Shown here: piece by piece, positions 15,571-27,800 of the stretch
How the letters are laid out: each line of letters begins with the position of its first letter
How positions within the stretch are numbered: the first letter of the stretch is position 1
Assembly (NCBI GenBank): GCA_039000515.1
Contig: JBCFYV010000012.1
Coordinates: 115,827,949-115,891,948 of the forward strand
Reading direction: 5' to 3'
Source of the DNA: Timema cristinae
Lineage: Eukaryota > Arthropoda > Insecta > Phasmatodea > Timematidae
DNA: 64,000 nucleotides
Position numbers and translations under genes: made by a program
Notes under the pieces: model-generated
Seen by the model: the letters and a program-made list of their open reading frames with translations, nothing else
Database searches by the model: none
What the model was told of the DNA's origin: nothing

Positions 15571-18500
15571 GTAAGTATCACTTACTTTTGTCCATTGTAA
15601 AAAAAATAAATATAATGAACTTGAACAGAGTCTACACCCTGAAAATTTAATAGCATATAATAATGATTCGATAACTATTATTTATGACTCTAAGTGTAGG
15701 CCTAGTGGTTTTTACTTCTCTATATCTGAACAAATGTGTTGTGAGCTGCAACTTTTAAACAAAATATTTGTTATCTTAATCTTTATGATTAAACATTAAA
15801 GTTGAGTATTTTAATCAGTGTGCTGTAACTCTATTACTTTATATATTTAAAAGGTTATACTTTTAACTAATCATCCTAAACATTTATCTTCTCATATAAA
15901 TAAACTTGTTTTAAATTATTATCCTAAAATAGATTAAACTTATTCAAATGAAATGTTTGTTTATATTATTAGATAAAAAAAAGTTTTTTTTAGCACTGTG
16001 TCTTAGTACTGTTCAGCCTATACACATGTCTATTAATCACGCTAATGAGTTAGGGATGAGGAAGGTTAAATTTAAAGGCAGTGTACCCTAATTTGCTTGG
16101 ATGGAGAGTGGAAAACCATTTTGGAAAAACCACTGTCCTCAGTTCAACCAACTAGGGATTCAAAACCCAATATTCCTGTCATCGGCATTTTAGTCTAACA
16201 CGAGATTAACACCTTAGACTATGCAGCCACCGAAGCAGGTAATATTTAGTTGAAATGTAATTTTTTTATAAACATTTTGAGAAAGATGCAGTAAGTGTAC
16301 ATGCAATGATTATGACAATGTTTTTTTAAAAATATTTAAACAATTTAATAATTTAAAAACTAGCAACTTTGAAATTTTATTAATTTAAAGCTATAGAATA
16401 TTTTTTGCAAAACAGATCCCCCCCATACCCTCCCCAATTTTAGGCTTTAGTATAAATTTAATTGTTTGGTTTGTTGACTACTTATTTGTACTAGCCGTGC
16501 AACCAAATAAAACTTTTTGATTTGTTTTTTGACTCATTCAGCAAATGAACCCTCGACCTCTTTTCACTAGCAATCCACTCTATTGTGAACCTGACGCCTT
16601 AGACCACATGACCATTGGCACGGGTTTTGTGGTTTGTTAAGGAATTAAAACGCAGATCTTTTACAATTTTTTTTAGTACCTAACAAACATTAGTCAAATT
16701 TGGTATTAAATAGGGTGTTCTTTTAGACATTGTATTGAAAACTGTGAAATTCCTGTGCATTAAATGAGAAATCATCCTTTTCTCTACGTTTCAGACTGAT
16801 TATAAAATATTTTCAAAGTTTATTTTTTACCCCCACATATTATATTATATAAGTTGGTAACACGATAAAACCAAATCAACATTTAGTGTACGAGCTATTA
16901 TGCCCTTGAATCTAAAATGTTGTTAAAGAATGCCAGATGGTTTGTCTAGAAGTCTGCACATTTAAAATGTTGTTAAAGAATGCCAGATGACTGTTTGTCT
17001 AGAAGTCTGACATTTAAAATGTTGTTAAAGAATGCCAGGTGACTGTTTAGAAGTCTGCACATTTAAAATGTTGTTAAAGAATACCAGATGACTGTTTGTT
17101 AGAAGTCTGCACATTTAAAATGTTGTTAAAGAATGCCAGATGACTGTTTGTCTAGAAGTCTGCACATTTAAAATGTTGTTAAAGAATGCCAGATGATGTT
17201 TAGAAGTCTGCACATTTAAAACGTTGTTAAAGAATGCCAGATGACTGTTTGTTAGAAGTCTGCACATTTAAAATGTTGTTAAAGAATGCCAGATGAATGT
17301 TTGTTTATAAGTCTGCACATTTAATAAGGGGCTTTACTTATACAATCTTATATCCTTGATCATATTTCTTTTTGAGTAGTTAAAAAAAAAATTATTTTCT
17401 CTCTTATTGTTTTGGCATTTAATTAATTAATAATGCAAGGAATATTTATTTAACTTTTTTTTTTTGCATTGTGTCTTACTGCTTATTTGTGGTATCTGCA
17501 TTTCGCTACACTAATAGGGTAGGATAGTAAGATAAGAATTTTAGAGGAAATATACCTGCACTTACATGGAGGAAGAGTGGGAAATGATTTAGGAACCCCA
17601 TACCCCCTCAATTACACTTGGCCAAGAATCAAACCCCGACACAACCAGAACCGGCTAGACAGTCTGGCCATAATTATATTCTGCTTGTCCACTGATCCTA
17701 GTAACCAATGTCTTATGCGGATATAGTAATTTAGTAATAACACATAAATATATATTTTATTATTTTTCAGTGCGTCTCAGTACCCATTTGGGCTGTATAC
17801 GTATGTACTAATTACACTAATGTGTTAGAGATGAGCAAAGTTGAATTTAGAGGTAATGTACTCGCATATTCGTGGAAGGAGTATGGAAAACCATTTAGGA
17901 ACCCTCAGTACACCATCCAGGATTTGAACCGTGTTATCGGCAGTCCAGTCTATTGTGAGATCGACGCCTTATATAAGTGTTCCACAAACCTTTTTTAGTT
18001 TATGCACCACTTAAGAAGCCAAATTTTTTTTAAGGTCCCACTGTTTTGATTTGGTTGCAGCAGAAAATAAATTATACGCCCAGTAAAATGGTTTACGGCA
18101 AATCAAAATTAGGAAGGTATAGATTACTTTATTCCTGAAGTAACTTCAAATGTTCCAAAAGAAAAGATTGAAGTTATTTTTCTGTGTCTGCTTCTTTAAT
18201 ATTTATAAACATTTAGTTCTTGAACCATTAGTAGTTGGGATAAAACATCATTAATTAAAACTTTGTGTAAAAGCTTTTGAATTTGTTAGATGAATTTAAA
18301 TTATTAGTAAGTAAGAAATTTGGACCAGTCACGGCTGCCACTCGTACCAATTTTATTCGTGTTCGTATTGAATAGCGAGGTGTGGCACTCTGGGCTGTGG
18401 CCTCATGACACACCTAATTCGCCTCTGCGACACACCATTTGCAGAACACTGCCTCAGGCCATTGGACCACCGAAGCGGGTCATATAGATACAACATTTTA

Positions 18501-18742
18501 AAAGTGTGTAGCTCCACAGAAGTTTGCTAGTTTCAGACGCGACGGCGCTATGGCCGACACAGAGAATCATCGGCGGTACCTACATTGATATTGAAGAGGC
18601 TCCACACCAGGTATGTTACGGCTAACACCAATCGTAATATCTGAGTTATGGTCACAGCTTAGGACTTTGGTGATTTCAAATCATTTGTATTTTATCTATT
18701 AACATTTCTCTCGAAGTAACTCAGCCATTAATGATGATGATG

Positions 18743-18804
<62 letters not shown>

Positions 18805-21800
18805 GCCTTTATTTATCTGGCGAAGTTAAGGCGTTAGCTTCTCTTCCACTTAACCAGTGTTGAATACAACATACATTATTACATTTATTGAAATACAATT
18901 TGATAAAGGAATATTCAAATAAGTAGAAAAACATTCGCACGCTCATTCGTACACTCATTTAAAGCTCAAGTAGTTTCAAGAACTCAGTTTAGTTTATTAT
19001 ACAAGATAAGTTGTTTAACCGCGCACTTGAAGGGAAGTCTAGATGTTAGATGACGAGTAGAGTTATCTAGTTTGTTCCAAGTCTGTGATGCCAGGACAAT
19101 GAAAGAACGAGCATATGTTTGAGATCTATGTATGGGAATAGACATCTTAGAGTGGATTCTGATCAAGTAGCTCGGCTGTGTTTATCTTTCAGAAATAGGA
19201 ACCGTGAGGATAGGTATTGAGGCTCAGATGTTTATAATATTTTGTGAAGCAATACTAATAAGTCTAGCCTTCACCTTTGATTTATTCTTAACCAACCCAG
19301 TTTACTAAAAATACTTAGAAATATGGTCATGCCGCTTTAAGTTAAATATGTATCAAACACATGTATTTTGTAGTCGTTGTAATCGTTCTGCTAGATCATC
19401 TTTTAAGTCATTGTATACTACGTCACAGTAGTCGAAGTGTGGCATCATACATTTTCTGGGACAAATTTCTTTAACCTTCTCAGTGAATGTTAGCAGGCAT
19501 ACACTTCCTTGCAAATCGAAGTTACCTGATCTGTCCAATTAAGATTTTCATCAATAATCACACAAAGGATTTTAGTAATTGTTGTCAGTTGTACTGTGGC
19601 TTCTCCTAATCGTATGCCAGTCAGTAGGGAATGGTTCACATTCAGTAGTAATCTGCTTGTTCCTATAAGAATGGCTTGAGTTTTATCAGGGTTCAATTTA
19701 AGTCCATTTTTTTCAAACCAAGCATTTATTGCAGATAGGTCAATATTTATTCGTTGTATGGCTGTATTTATTGAAGAACCGTCTGTGGAAATATATATTT
19801 GAAGGTTGTCTGCATACATGTGATATTTACAGTATGACATTGAAGAAGTGTTATTGTTCACATATAGAGAAAAAAGGAATGGCCCTAAAACTGAGCCCTG
19901 TGGAACACCAGCCTCAACTGGGTGCCATGTTGAGAACGTGTTGCCTATCATAACACTTTGCTGGCGACCATGCAAATATGATCTCATTCACTGTATACTG
20001 CCTGGAGAGAAATTAAATAACACATGCAGTTTTGCTAATAGAATATTAAAATCCACAGTATTAAAAGCTTTTGAATAATTTAATAATATAAGAAGTGTTA
20101 ACTCGCGCTTATCCATGGCTAGTCTGATGTTGTCTGTGACATTTATCAACATGGTACATGTACTATGATGTGATCTGAATCCTGATTGATAGGCAGTTAA
20201 CAAATTGTGTTTGTTAATGTGTCGGTGAATTTGTTATTATTTTTTTATTAGCACCGCGTCTTACTACCGTTCGGGTTATACGCACTTACGCTAATGTGTA
20301 ATGTAGGGTGATTGTGAAATGAAATAGAGGACCTACAGTTTAACGTGAATCCGAACACGGTGGATGGCCTGGCATTCCTCACATTCACAAGATGTTCTTG
20401 TCAGAGTGAAGGAAGGGTTTGCTAATCAGATAAATCAGTGCCGGGACGAGGATTGAACCCCGGCCGCCAGCTCAGAAGTTGACACCTTACCCTAGACCCC
20501 AGGTCACGTGAATTTGTTGATGCACTAAGAATTCTAGTGCTTAGAAAGGGACGGAATTATACTTATAGGTCTAAAGTCTGTAAATCTTTTCTAGTTTTTT
20601 TAGGTACTGGGGTAATAAGTGCAATTTTCCACAGTGAGGGATACTGTCCGATCATGAGTGAGAAGTTGAATAAGTCCTTATTGTTGATATAACATTTCTA
20701 AAAATTGTTTGTATCAGCAATATTGAAATTTTGTGTATACCCTGTGGAGATTGTCAACTCTCCATAATAACAACCAAGCGCTCTCAACACTACAGGACCC
20801 CTTGGTTATTAACACATTAGACCTTTTGACTATAGTGAACAACAAATTAAAACAGAGCAATTAATCCTAACTGATGGGAGCAGGTATAACCACTTAAGTG
20901 GTCAAATGCTCCAAGGCGTCATTCCCGCAATGGACTTGACTGAGGATGGTGGGGACATTTGGGGTTCAAATCCTGGTCAGGTGTACTGAAAGTAAATTTT
21001 CCTAAGTGGTTTTTCACTTTTCCTCCACGTAAACCTGGGTACATCTACTCTAAACTCGACCTTCCTCATCCTAAACACATTAATGTGATTAATATAACCC
21101 GAACAGATAGCAAGACACGCTGACAATAAAAGATGAATATTTTTATAATTACCAAACAATATTTACGGAGCTAAGGTTGTTTGAAGGTACTGGTAGATTA
21201 AGTATTTATATTTTAACATTAATCTAAATTTACATGATAAAATGTTTGTTTTTAGTATCTGTATTCTCATAAACACATCGACGACCTATTTAGTCAATGA
21301 ACTCAAGTATGGCAAAAAAGAACTGTTATTCTTAGGTTATGTGAAACAAATTAGAGGAACAGGGAATGGGAGGTAGAAGGAGGGGGATATGTTAACCTCC
21401 TCCATTTCACAACCTCATCTGGCTCGTCCACTGGTCAGGTCCTCTTGGTGTAAAGTGCTCACTTCAGGACCCAATATTCGTGGGTTCAAACCCAGCTGAG
21501 GTCGATGGACTATTTTTTTTTTTTAGAAATACATATCCGTAGCACAACTTCCTTTGGGGGGAAGTATATCTGTCGGTCCCATGTCGATTGTGGCTTGTTA
21601 AAGAACTCTGGACGCGATGTGTGAAAATAACTTTCTCGGAAAAATGGGTAGGACCTTTCACTATATCTCATAGAAATTCTCGGTTCTGATATAATGTCAG
21701 TTCAGAAAGTACAAATTAAATAGCTCAAATACAAAACAACTTGATTTTATCACACTTATGACCACCATATCCACATGTCGCACACTGATGGGGTAGGGAT

Positions 21801-24800
21801 GAGTATGGTAGACCCTCAGAGAAAATGTACACGCATTTGTATGGAGATACAGTATAATGAGAACCCATTTAGGGGGAAAAAACCAGTCAAATGCATATGT
21901 CTAGGATTCAAACTCCACACTCCTCGTCATTAAGATACTACACTAGATGGGACTGACGCCTAGGTTTGCGAGTCCACCCAGTTCATATCTCAGCAGTGTT
22001 ATAGCTCTCTAGCCATGCCAATGTTAAGGTTTATAAAATATGTTTTGCGGCTCTATCAAGGTCATGGTAATGTATGTTTACATGAGAGCTGTCGTTCCTG
22101 ATCCGTGGAATCCACAGGTGTGGTGCGGCCATCCTCAATCACCACTGGGCCATCACCGCTGCCCACTGTCCAGAAGGGTAAGTTCAGAAACCTACCTCAC
22201 AAACACTTGGAAATAAAACAATATATATTCTTCGCTCTACGTTTGTGCACTATGAAAAATTAGGAAGAATTTATTCCTCTGCTTATAAATTATTTTTAAT
22301 TAAAAATAAAGATTACTAAACATAATTTATTTTTAATACAATCCACTATTTCTCAAATTTGAATATTCGATTTTTACCCACAAATATTGAATTTTGAAAA
22401 TTACTCTTAAAAAAAATTATAGGCATTGGAGGTTCACTTACCTACATTGGTATGATTGGATGAGTAAGATTGAACTTAGAGGTCGAATGTACCCACATCC
22501 GCGTGGAGAGAGTGTGTGTAAAACCATATAGAAGAAATCACCCTCAGTACACCCCACTGGGATTCAAACCCCAAAATCCCCGTGATCGGCGGTCTCTTGG
22601 TAGGATGACACCTTAGACTGTGTGATCACAATATTGGGTCACAATCAGTTAATTGTTGAGTTAATAAGTTGACTTGTTGCTAGGCATGACCAATAATTAC
22701 TTTGGGATAAGCCAATACTAATCTTCCTAATAGCGCTAAAAAAAATTAATCAAATTCCCTGAATCTCAAATATTCTTATGGATTCAAAATTCTGAAGGAT
22801 CCCCAATTTTCACACACTTTTATAATACTATACAAATGTTGTCAAACATACACAATGCACAATATTATTAAATTAATCAATGTACACAACAAACACAATA
22901 CAAAATATTAAATTAATAACTTCATTAGTGTATTGATATGTAAATATATTTACACTAATTATCATTATCATCATTATATGTTTCCAGCCTGTGACCTGCC
23001 CATTTTAGTCATATGGCCCATCTTCCTATTTCCTTCCAGCATTCTTCTTCCTTTATTTGCTTTTATTCTTCTCCTCTAACTTACACACTTGCTGTTTTCT
23101 GCTCCTCGCATCTCTTTCTTGGTCTCTTTTGTGCTCTTTTTCCTATATCCTTCCTTCCTCTACTATCTCATGTACTCCAACATCCTCACTACATGTCCAT
23201 ACCACCTCGCCCTTGCTTCCTCTACTATCTCATGTGCTCCAACATCCTCATTACATGACCATACCATCTCAGTCTAGCTTCCTCTACTATCTCATATACT
23301 CCAACATCCTCATTACATGACCATACCATCTCACCCTTGCTTCCTCTACTATCTCATGAACTCCAACATCCTCATCACATGACCATACCATCTCACCCTT
23401 GCTTCCTCTACTATCTCATGTACTCCAACATCCTCATTACATGCCATACCATCACACTCTTGCTTCCTCTATTATCTCATGAACTCCAACATCCTCATTA
23501 CATGCCCATACCATCTCACCCTTGCTTCCTCTACTATCTCATGTACTCCAACATCCTCATTACATCCCCATACCATCTCACCCTTGCTTCCTCTACTATC
23601 TCGTGTACTCCAACATCCTCATTACATGTCCATACCATCTCAGCCTTGCTTCCTCTACTATCTCATGTACTCCAACATCCTCATTACATGTCCATACCAT
23701 CTCAGTCTTACTTCCTCTACTATCTCATATACTCCAACATCCTCATTACATGACCATACCACCTCAGTCTTGCTTCCTCTACTATCTCATATACTCCAAC
23801 ATCCTCATTATATGACCATACCATCTCACCCTTGCTTCCTCTACTATCTCATGAACTCCAACATCCTCATCACATGACCATACCATCTCACCCTTGCTTC
23901 CTCTACTATCTCGTGTACTCCAACATCCTCATTACATGTCCATACCATCTCAGCCTTGCTTCCTCTACTATCTCATGTACTCAAACATGCTCATTACATG
24001 CCCATACCATCTCACCCTTGCTTCCTCTACTATCTCATGTTCTCCAACATCCTCATTACATGCCCATACCACCTCACCCTTCTTTCTCTACTATCTCATG
24101 TACTCCAACATCCTCATTACATGTCCATACCACCTCACCCTTGCTTTCTCTACTATCTCATGTACTCCCTTTGCTCCAATTCTTCCCCTGATAACTTCAT
24201 TCCTAATCTTGTTTCTCCTCGTGACATGCTCCTCACAAACTTAACTCCCATGGCCTCCACTTTCCTAGTCTCTCTTACATTCAATGCACAAATATTATAC
24301 TAATATAAATAAAAAGATATGAGATTTTAAAAGCATTTATTCTTTGATTTTTTTACTTACCCTCCCTTTTGTTTTGTTTCAATCTAAGAGAAGATTTGAG
24401 AACTTTGGGTCTTAGAGCAGGGTCAGTTTTCCGCAACGAAGGGGGAACGATTCACAGGGTGATCAGCGTCATCAGTCATGAAATGTACGATTCCTTTACG
24501 TACAACAATGATATTTCTATTTTGAAGGTTGGTGAGTTTTAATATTATTACTTTATATTTTACACAGCTATAAAATTACATTATCAAGACTGTACTGATG
24601 ACTCTTATATTAATACACTTTAAAGCCCCAGTATTCTATATGTGCTTGCCGTGTAAAAGTATTTACATTAATGGAAGTAGGGATGAGGAAGGTAGAATTT
24701 AGAGGAAATGTACCCACCTTAAAGTGAGGAGGGCGGGAGAAAAACATTTAGGATAAATCACCTCCTCTACAATTGGCCAGTATTCGAACCCAAACTTCCA

Positions 24801-27800
24801 CGTCTCTAGCAATCCTGTCTACAAATAATATGCTCTATTTCTTTTTTTTTTTTTGCAGTCACTTGAAAAGAAAACAAGAAAATAAAAATGAACACTTTCA
24901 AATTGGTTGTGCTTTTAATAATCAACCACGAAAATTTTAATAGTATCAGTTTTAATCTCTTTAAATAAAATTGACCCACAAAATATATAAAAGATTGTGG
25001 CTTTTTTCTTTGATTCACAATCTACCCTCTACATTAGTACAACAGGTTTCATAAAATGTTTGCATGGCAATCATTTGCTATGACACTACTGGCAAATTAT
25101 AATTTTAAAAGTGTTTTTGCATTAGAAGACAATATTGTCAAGACAATTTTAGACACTATTACTGATGCTTGCCACATTCATTATTTTGTATTTGATGTAT
25201 TTAATTCTACTTCTAAAATTTTGAAAATGGTCTCCTAAATATGTAGTGAATATAGTAGAGCCCCAAATATTCCAGGTTAAAGAGATCGAGACAGACTCGA
25301 AAAGTCAAAAGCTTGGGTAGTACTGAACAATTTCGATTCATTTCATAGCATTCATCCACCCTAAATTCTCCCACATACTAACAACATTTACACTCATGAT
25401 TGGAAAATTATAAAAAATACATTACACTCAATTTGAATCTATAAACTCTCACAACTTAAAAAAAAAATCACTGCAAATAATTAAGCTGCTACATTTCTGC
25501 TTGATGGCAGGAAAACTACTCGACTAAATTGATAGACGGATGAAAATATTTACTGCGCAACAGTTTGTGGAAACAATAAGGCGCCCGATTATCCACTCCA
25601 CTACTAATACTGAAGGGCTGAACCAGTTTAATGCGAATCATTTCCAAGATAATTCTCATGAAACATAAATTGTGTTGCCACCTCGGATAATACAAAACTT
25701 CAAATAATACAGAACCTTGGATAATAATGGAACCTCGATAGTATAGAACCTTGAATAATACAGAACCTAGCATAGAATGGAACTTTGAATAATATGGAAC
25801 CTTAGGTGATATGAAACATTCGATAGTATGGAACCTCAAATAATACATAACCTAGGATAGGGAACCTTGAATAATACAAAACCTAGACTAGTATGTAACT
25901 TCAGATAAAATGGAACCTAGGATAGTTTGTAACATCAGATAATATGGAATCTTTAATAGTATAGGACCTCAGATAATATGAAACCTAGGTTAGAATGGAA
26001 CCTAGAATAATACAGAACTTCAAATAATACAGAACCTCAGATAATATGGAACCTCAGATAATATGAAACCTAGGATAATACGGAACTGTGGATAGTCGGG
26101 ACTCTAGTCAAATTAAGTTGAAAATAGGTAAAAACTTTGGTTTTGTTTATCAGGTGAAGAATTCGTTTATATACAGCCAGAAAGTGGCTCCCATCAGTGT
26201 CTGCGTATCCAACAGGGAACTACCAGATGGGGCCAGCCTGACCATTACCGGATGGGGACATACACAAGTTAGTACTCGTACACTTTTTAAGGTGAAAATA
26301 TGCACAAAAAGGTGAGTTTAGTGGAAGTTCCCTCGCATTAGTGTGGAGAGAGGATGGGGAAAACCTAATGTCTAAATCATGCATGAGGAATCATCCTAGG
26401 TGGAGTATTTGAACCCTTGCCTCCATTTCAGTGGTAACGAGCACATTGCGGGTCTAACATCTTTGATTTCTCGGCCACTACAACGCGCCTACAAGATAAA
26501 ATATCAGATTGGCTAGTAATGAATTATATTCATAGATTAAAAATTACACTGGAATCGAACCCAGTATTCTTGGCCTAGCACACCAATGTTCTACCATTTT
26601 GCTATCCAATATTTGTCGTGTGCTTGGGCTAATAAAGTCTGTGATGGACAATTGAAAATAATCGGTTAACAATGAGCTGTCGTTGATATGACAGCCAATG
26701 GTGGCCCTCTTTGTCTTTATGTTCCCAAATACAATGAAATTGTACATGAATGAAACCAAACACTGCATTGATGCACTAAGCCCATGGTACCGAGTTCAAT
26801 TCCCGTGTCCAGGTGTCATTTTTTAATTTACGAATATGATACTTGATATGAATATATCCATGGATTTTTGATCATTTCGATCTTACATTCTTTGCAGGCC
26901 ATGTACAAATGTTATCTTTATTCCATATTAATGAATATGTTCATAAATGTAAATATTTTAATCAAAACATAATATATTAATCATAATTTTTTTTAAACTA
27001 AGAATTATGTTTCAGCTGTGTTTTACTAACTATCCATATTAAACTAAACTTTTTGCCATAGTAATGATAAAGAAAGAATTTAGGGTAATGTACCTACATT
27101 TGTGTGGAGGGAGATTGGAAAACCAACTAAAAAACCCCCTCAGAACTCTGAACTTCCGATCACTGCCAATTCAGACAAGATGAGCATTATATTTAATAAA
27201 GGGTGACTAAAAAATTGTGACTCTCATAAAGTTAATAACGTCCCTACCCACTTTGGTGGCAGCATGGTCTAAGCCACTACTGTTGCAATAGACTATACTG
27301 CCAAAGACAGGGAGAGGGGGGTTCGATCTTGGTGGGGTGTATTGAGGTTTTTTTCCCAAAGTATTTTTCCACCCTCCCTCTATAGAAATGCGAGTATACT
27401 TCCTCCAAACTAATGTTTTCTAACCCTTAACACATTATTGTAATTCCTTACAAGTACACTGTGTCACATATTTTATTTATGTTGAGTTGACCATGTAAGG
27501 CAGCAGTTTAGTTAAGAGTATATTAATCACAACTTGTGAATGTGGGGAATGTGGTTCGGATCCCACGTTAAACTGTAGGTCCTTCATTTCATCTCACAAT
27601 CACCCTACCATTACACATTAGCGTAAGTGCGTATAACCCGAACGGGTAGTAAGACGCGGTGCTAATAATAATAATAATAATAATAAGAGTATATATATTA
27701 TTATATGTATATACAAGTAAAACCAACACAACTAACATAATTTTAGCACACTCTAAATCTCCGAATCACTCTCCATAAACATTAATTTATGTATCAATAA

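Noticed and set aside
23013..24303. Several overlapping plus-strand ORFs of 80-138 codons
   Set aside because: They are repeat readings of the 62-bp array; the array length breaks frame and the source is LINE sequence on the other strand.
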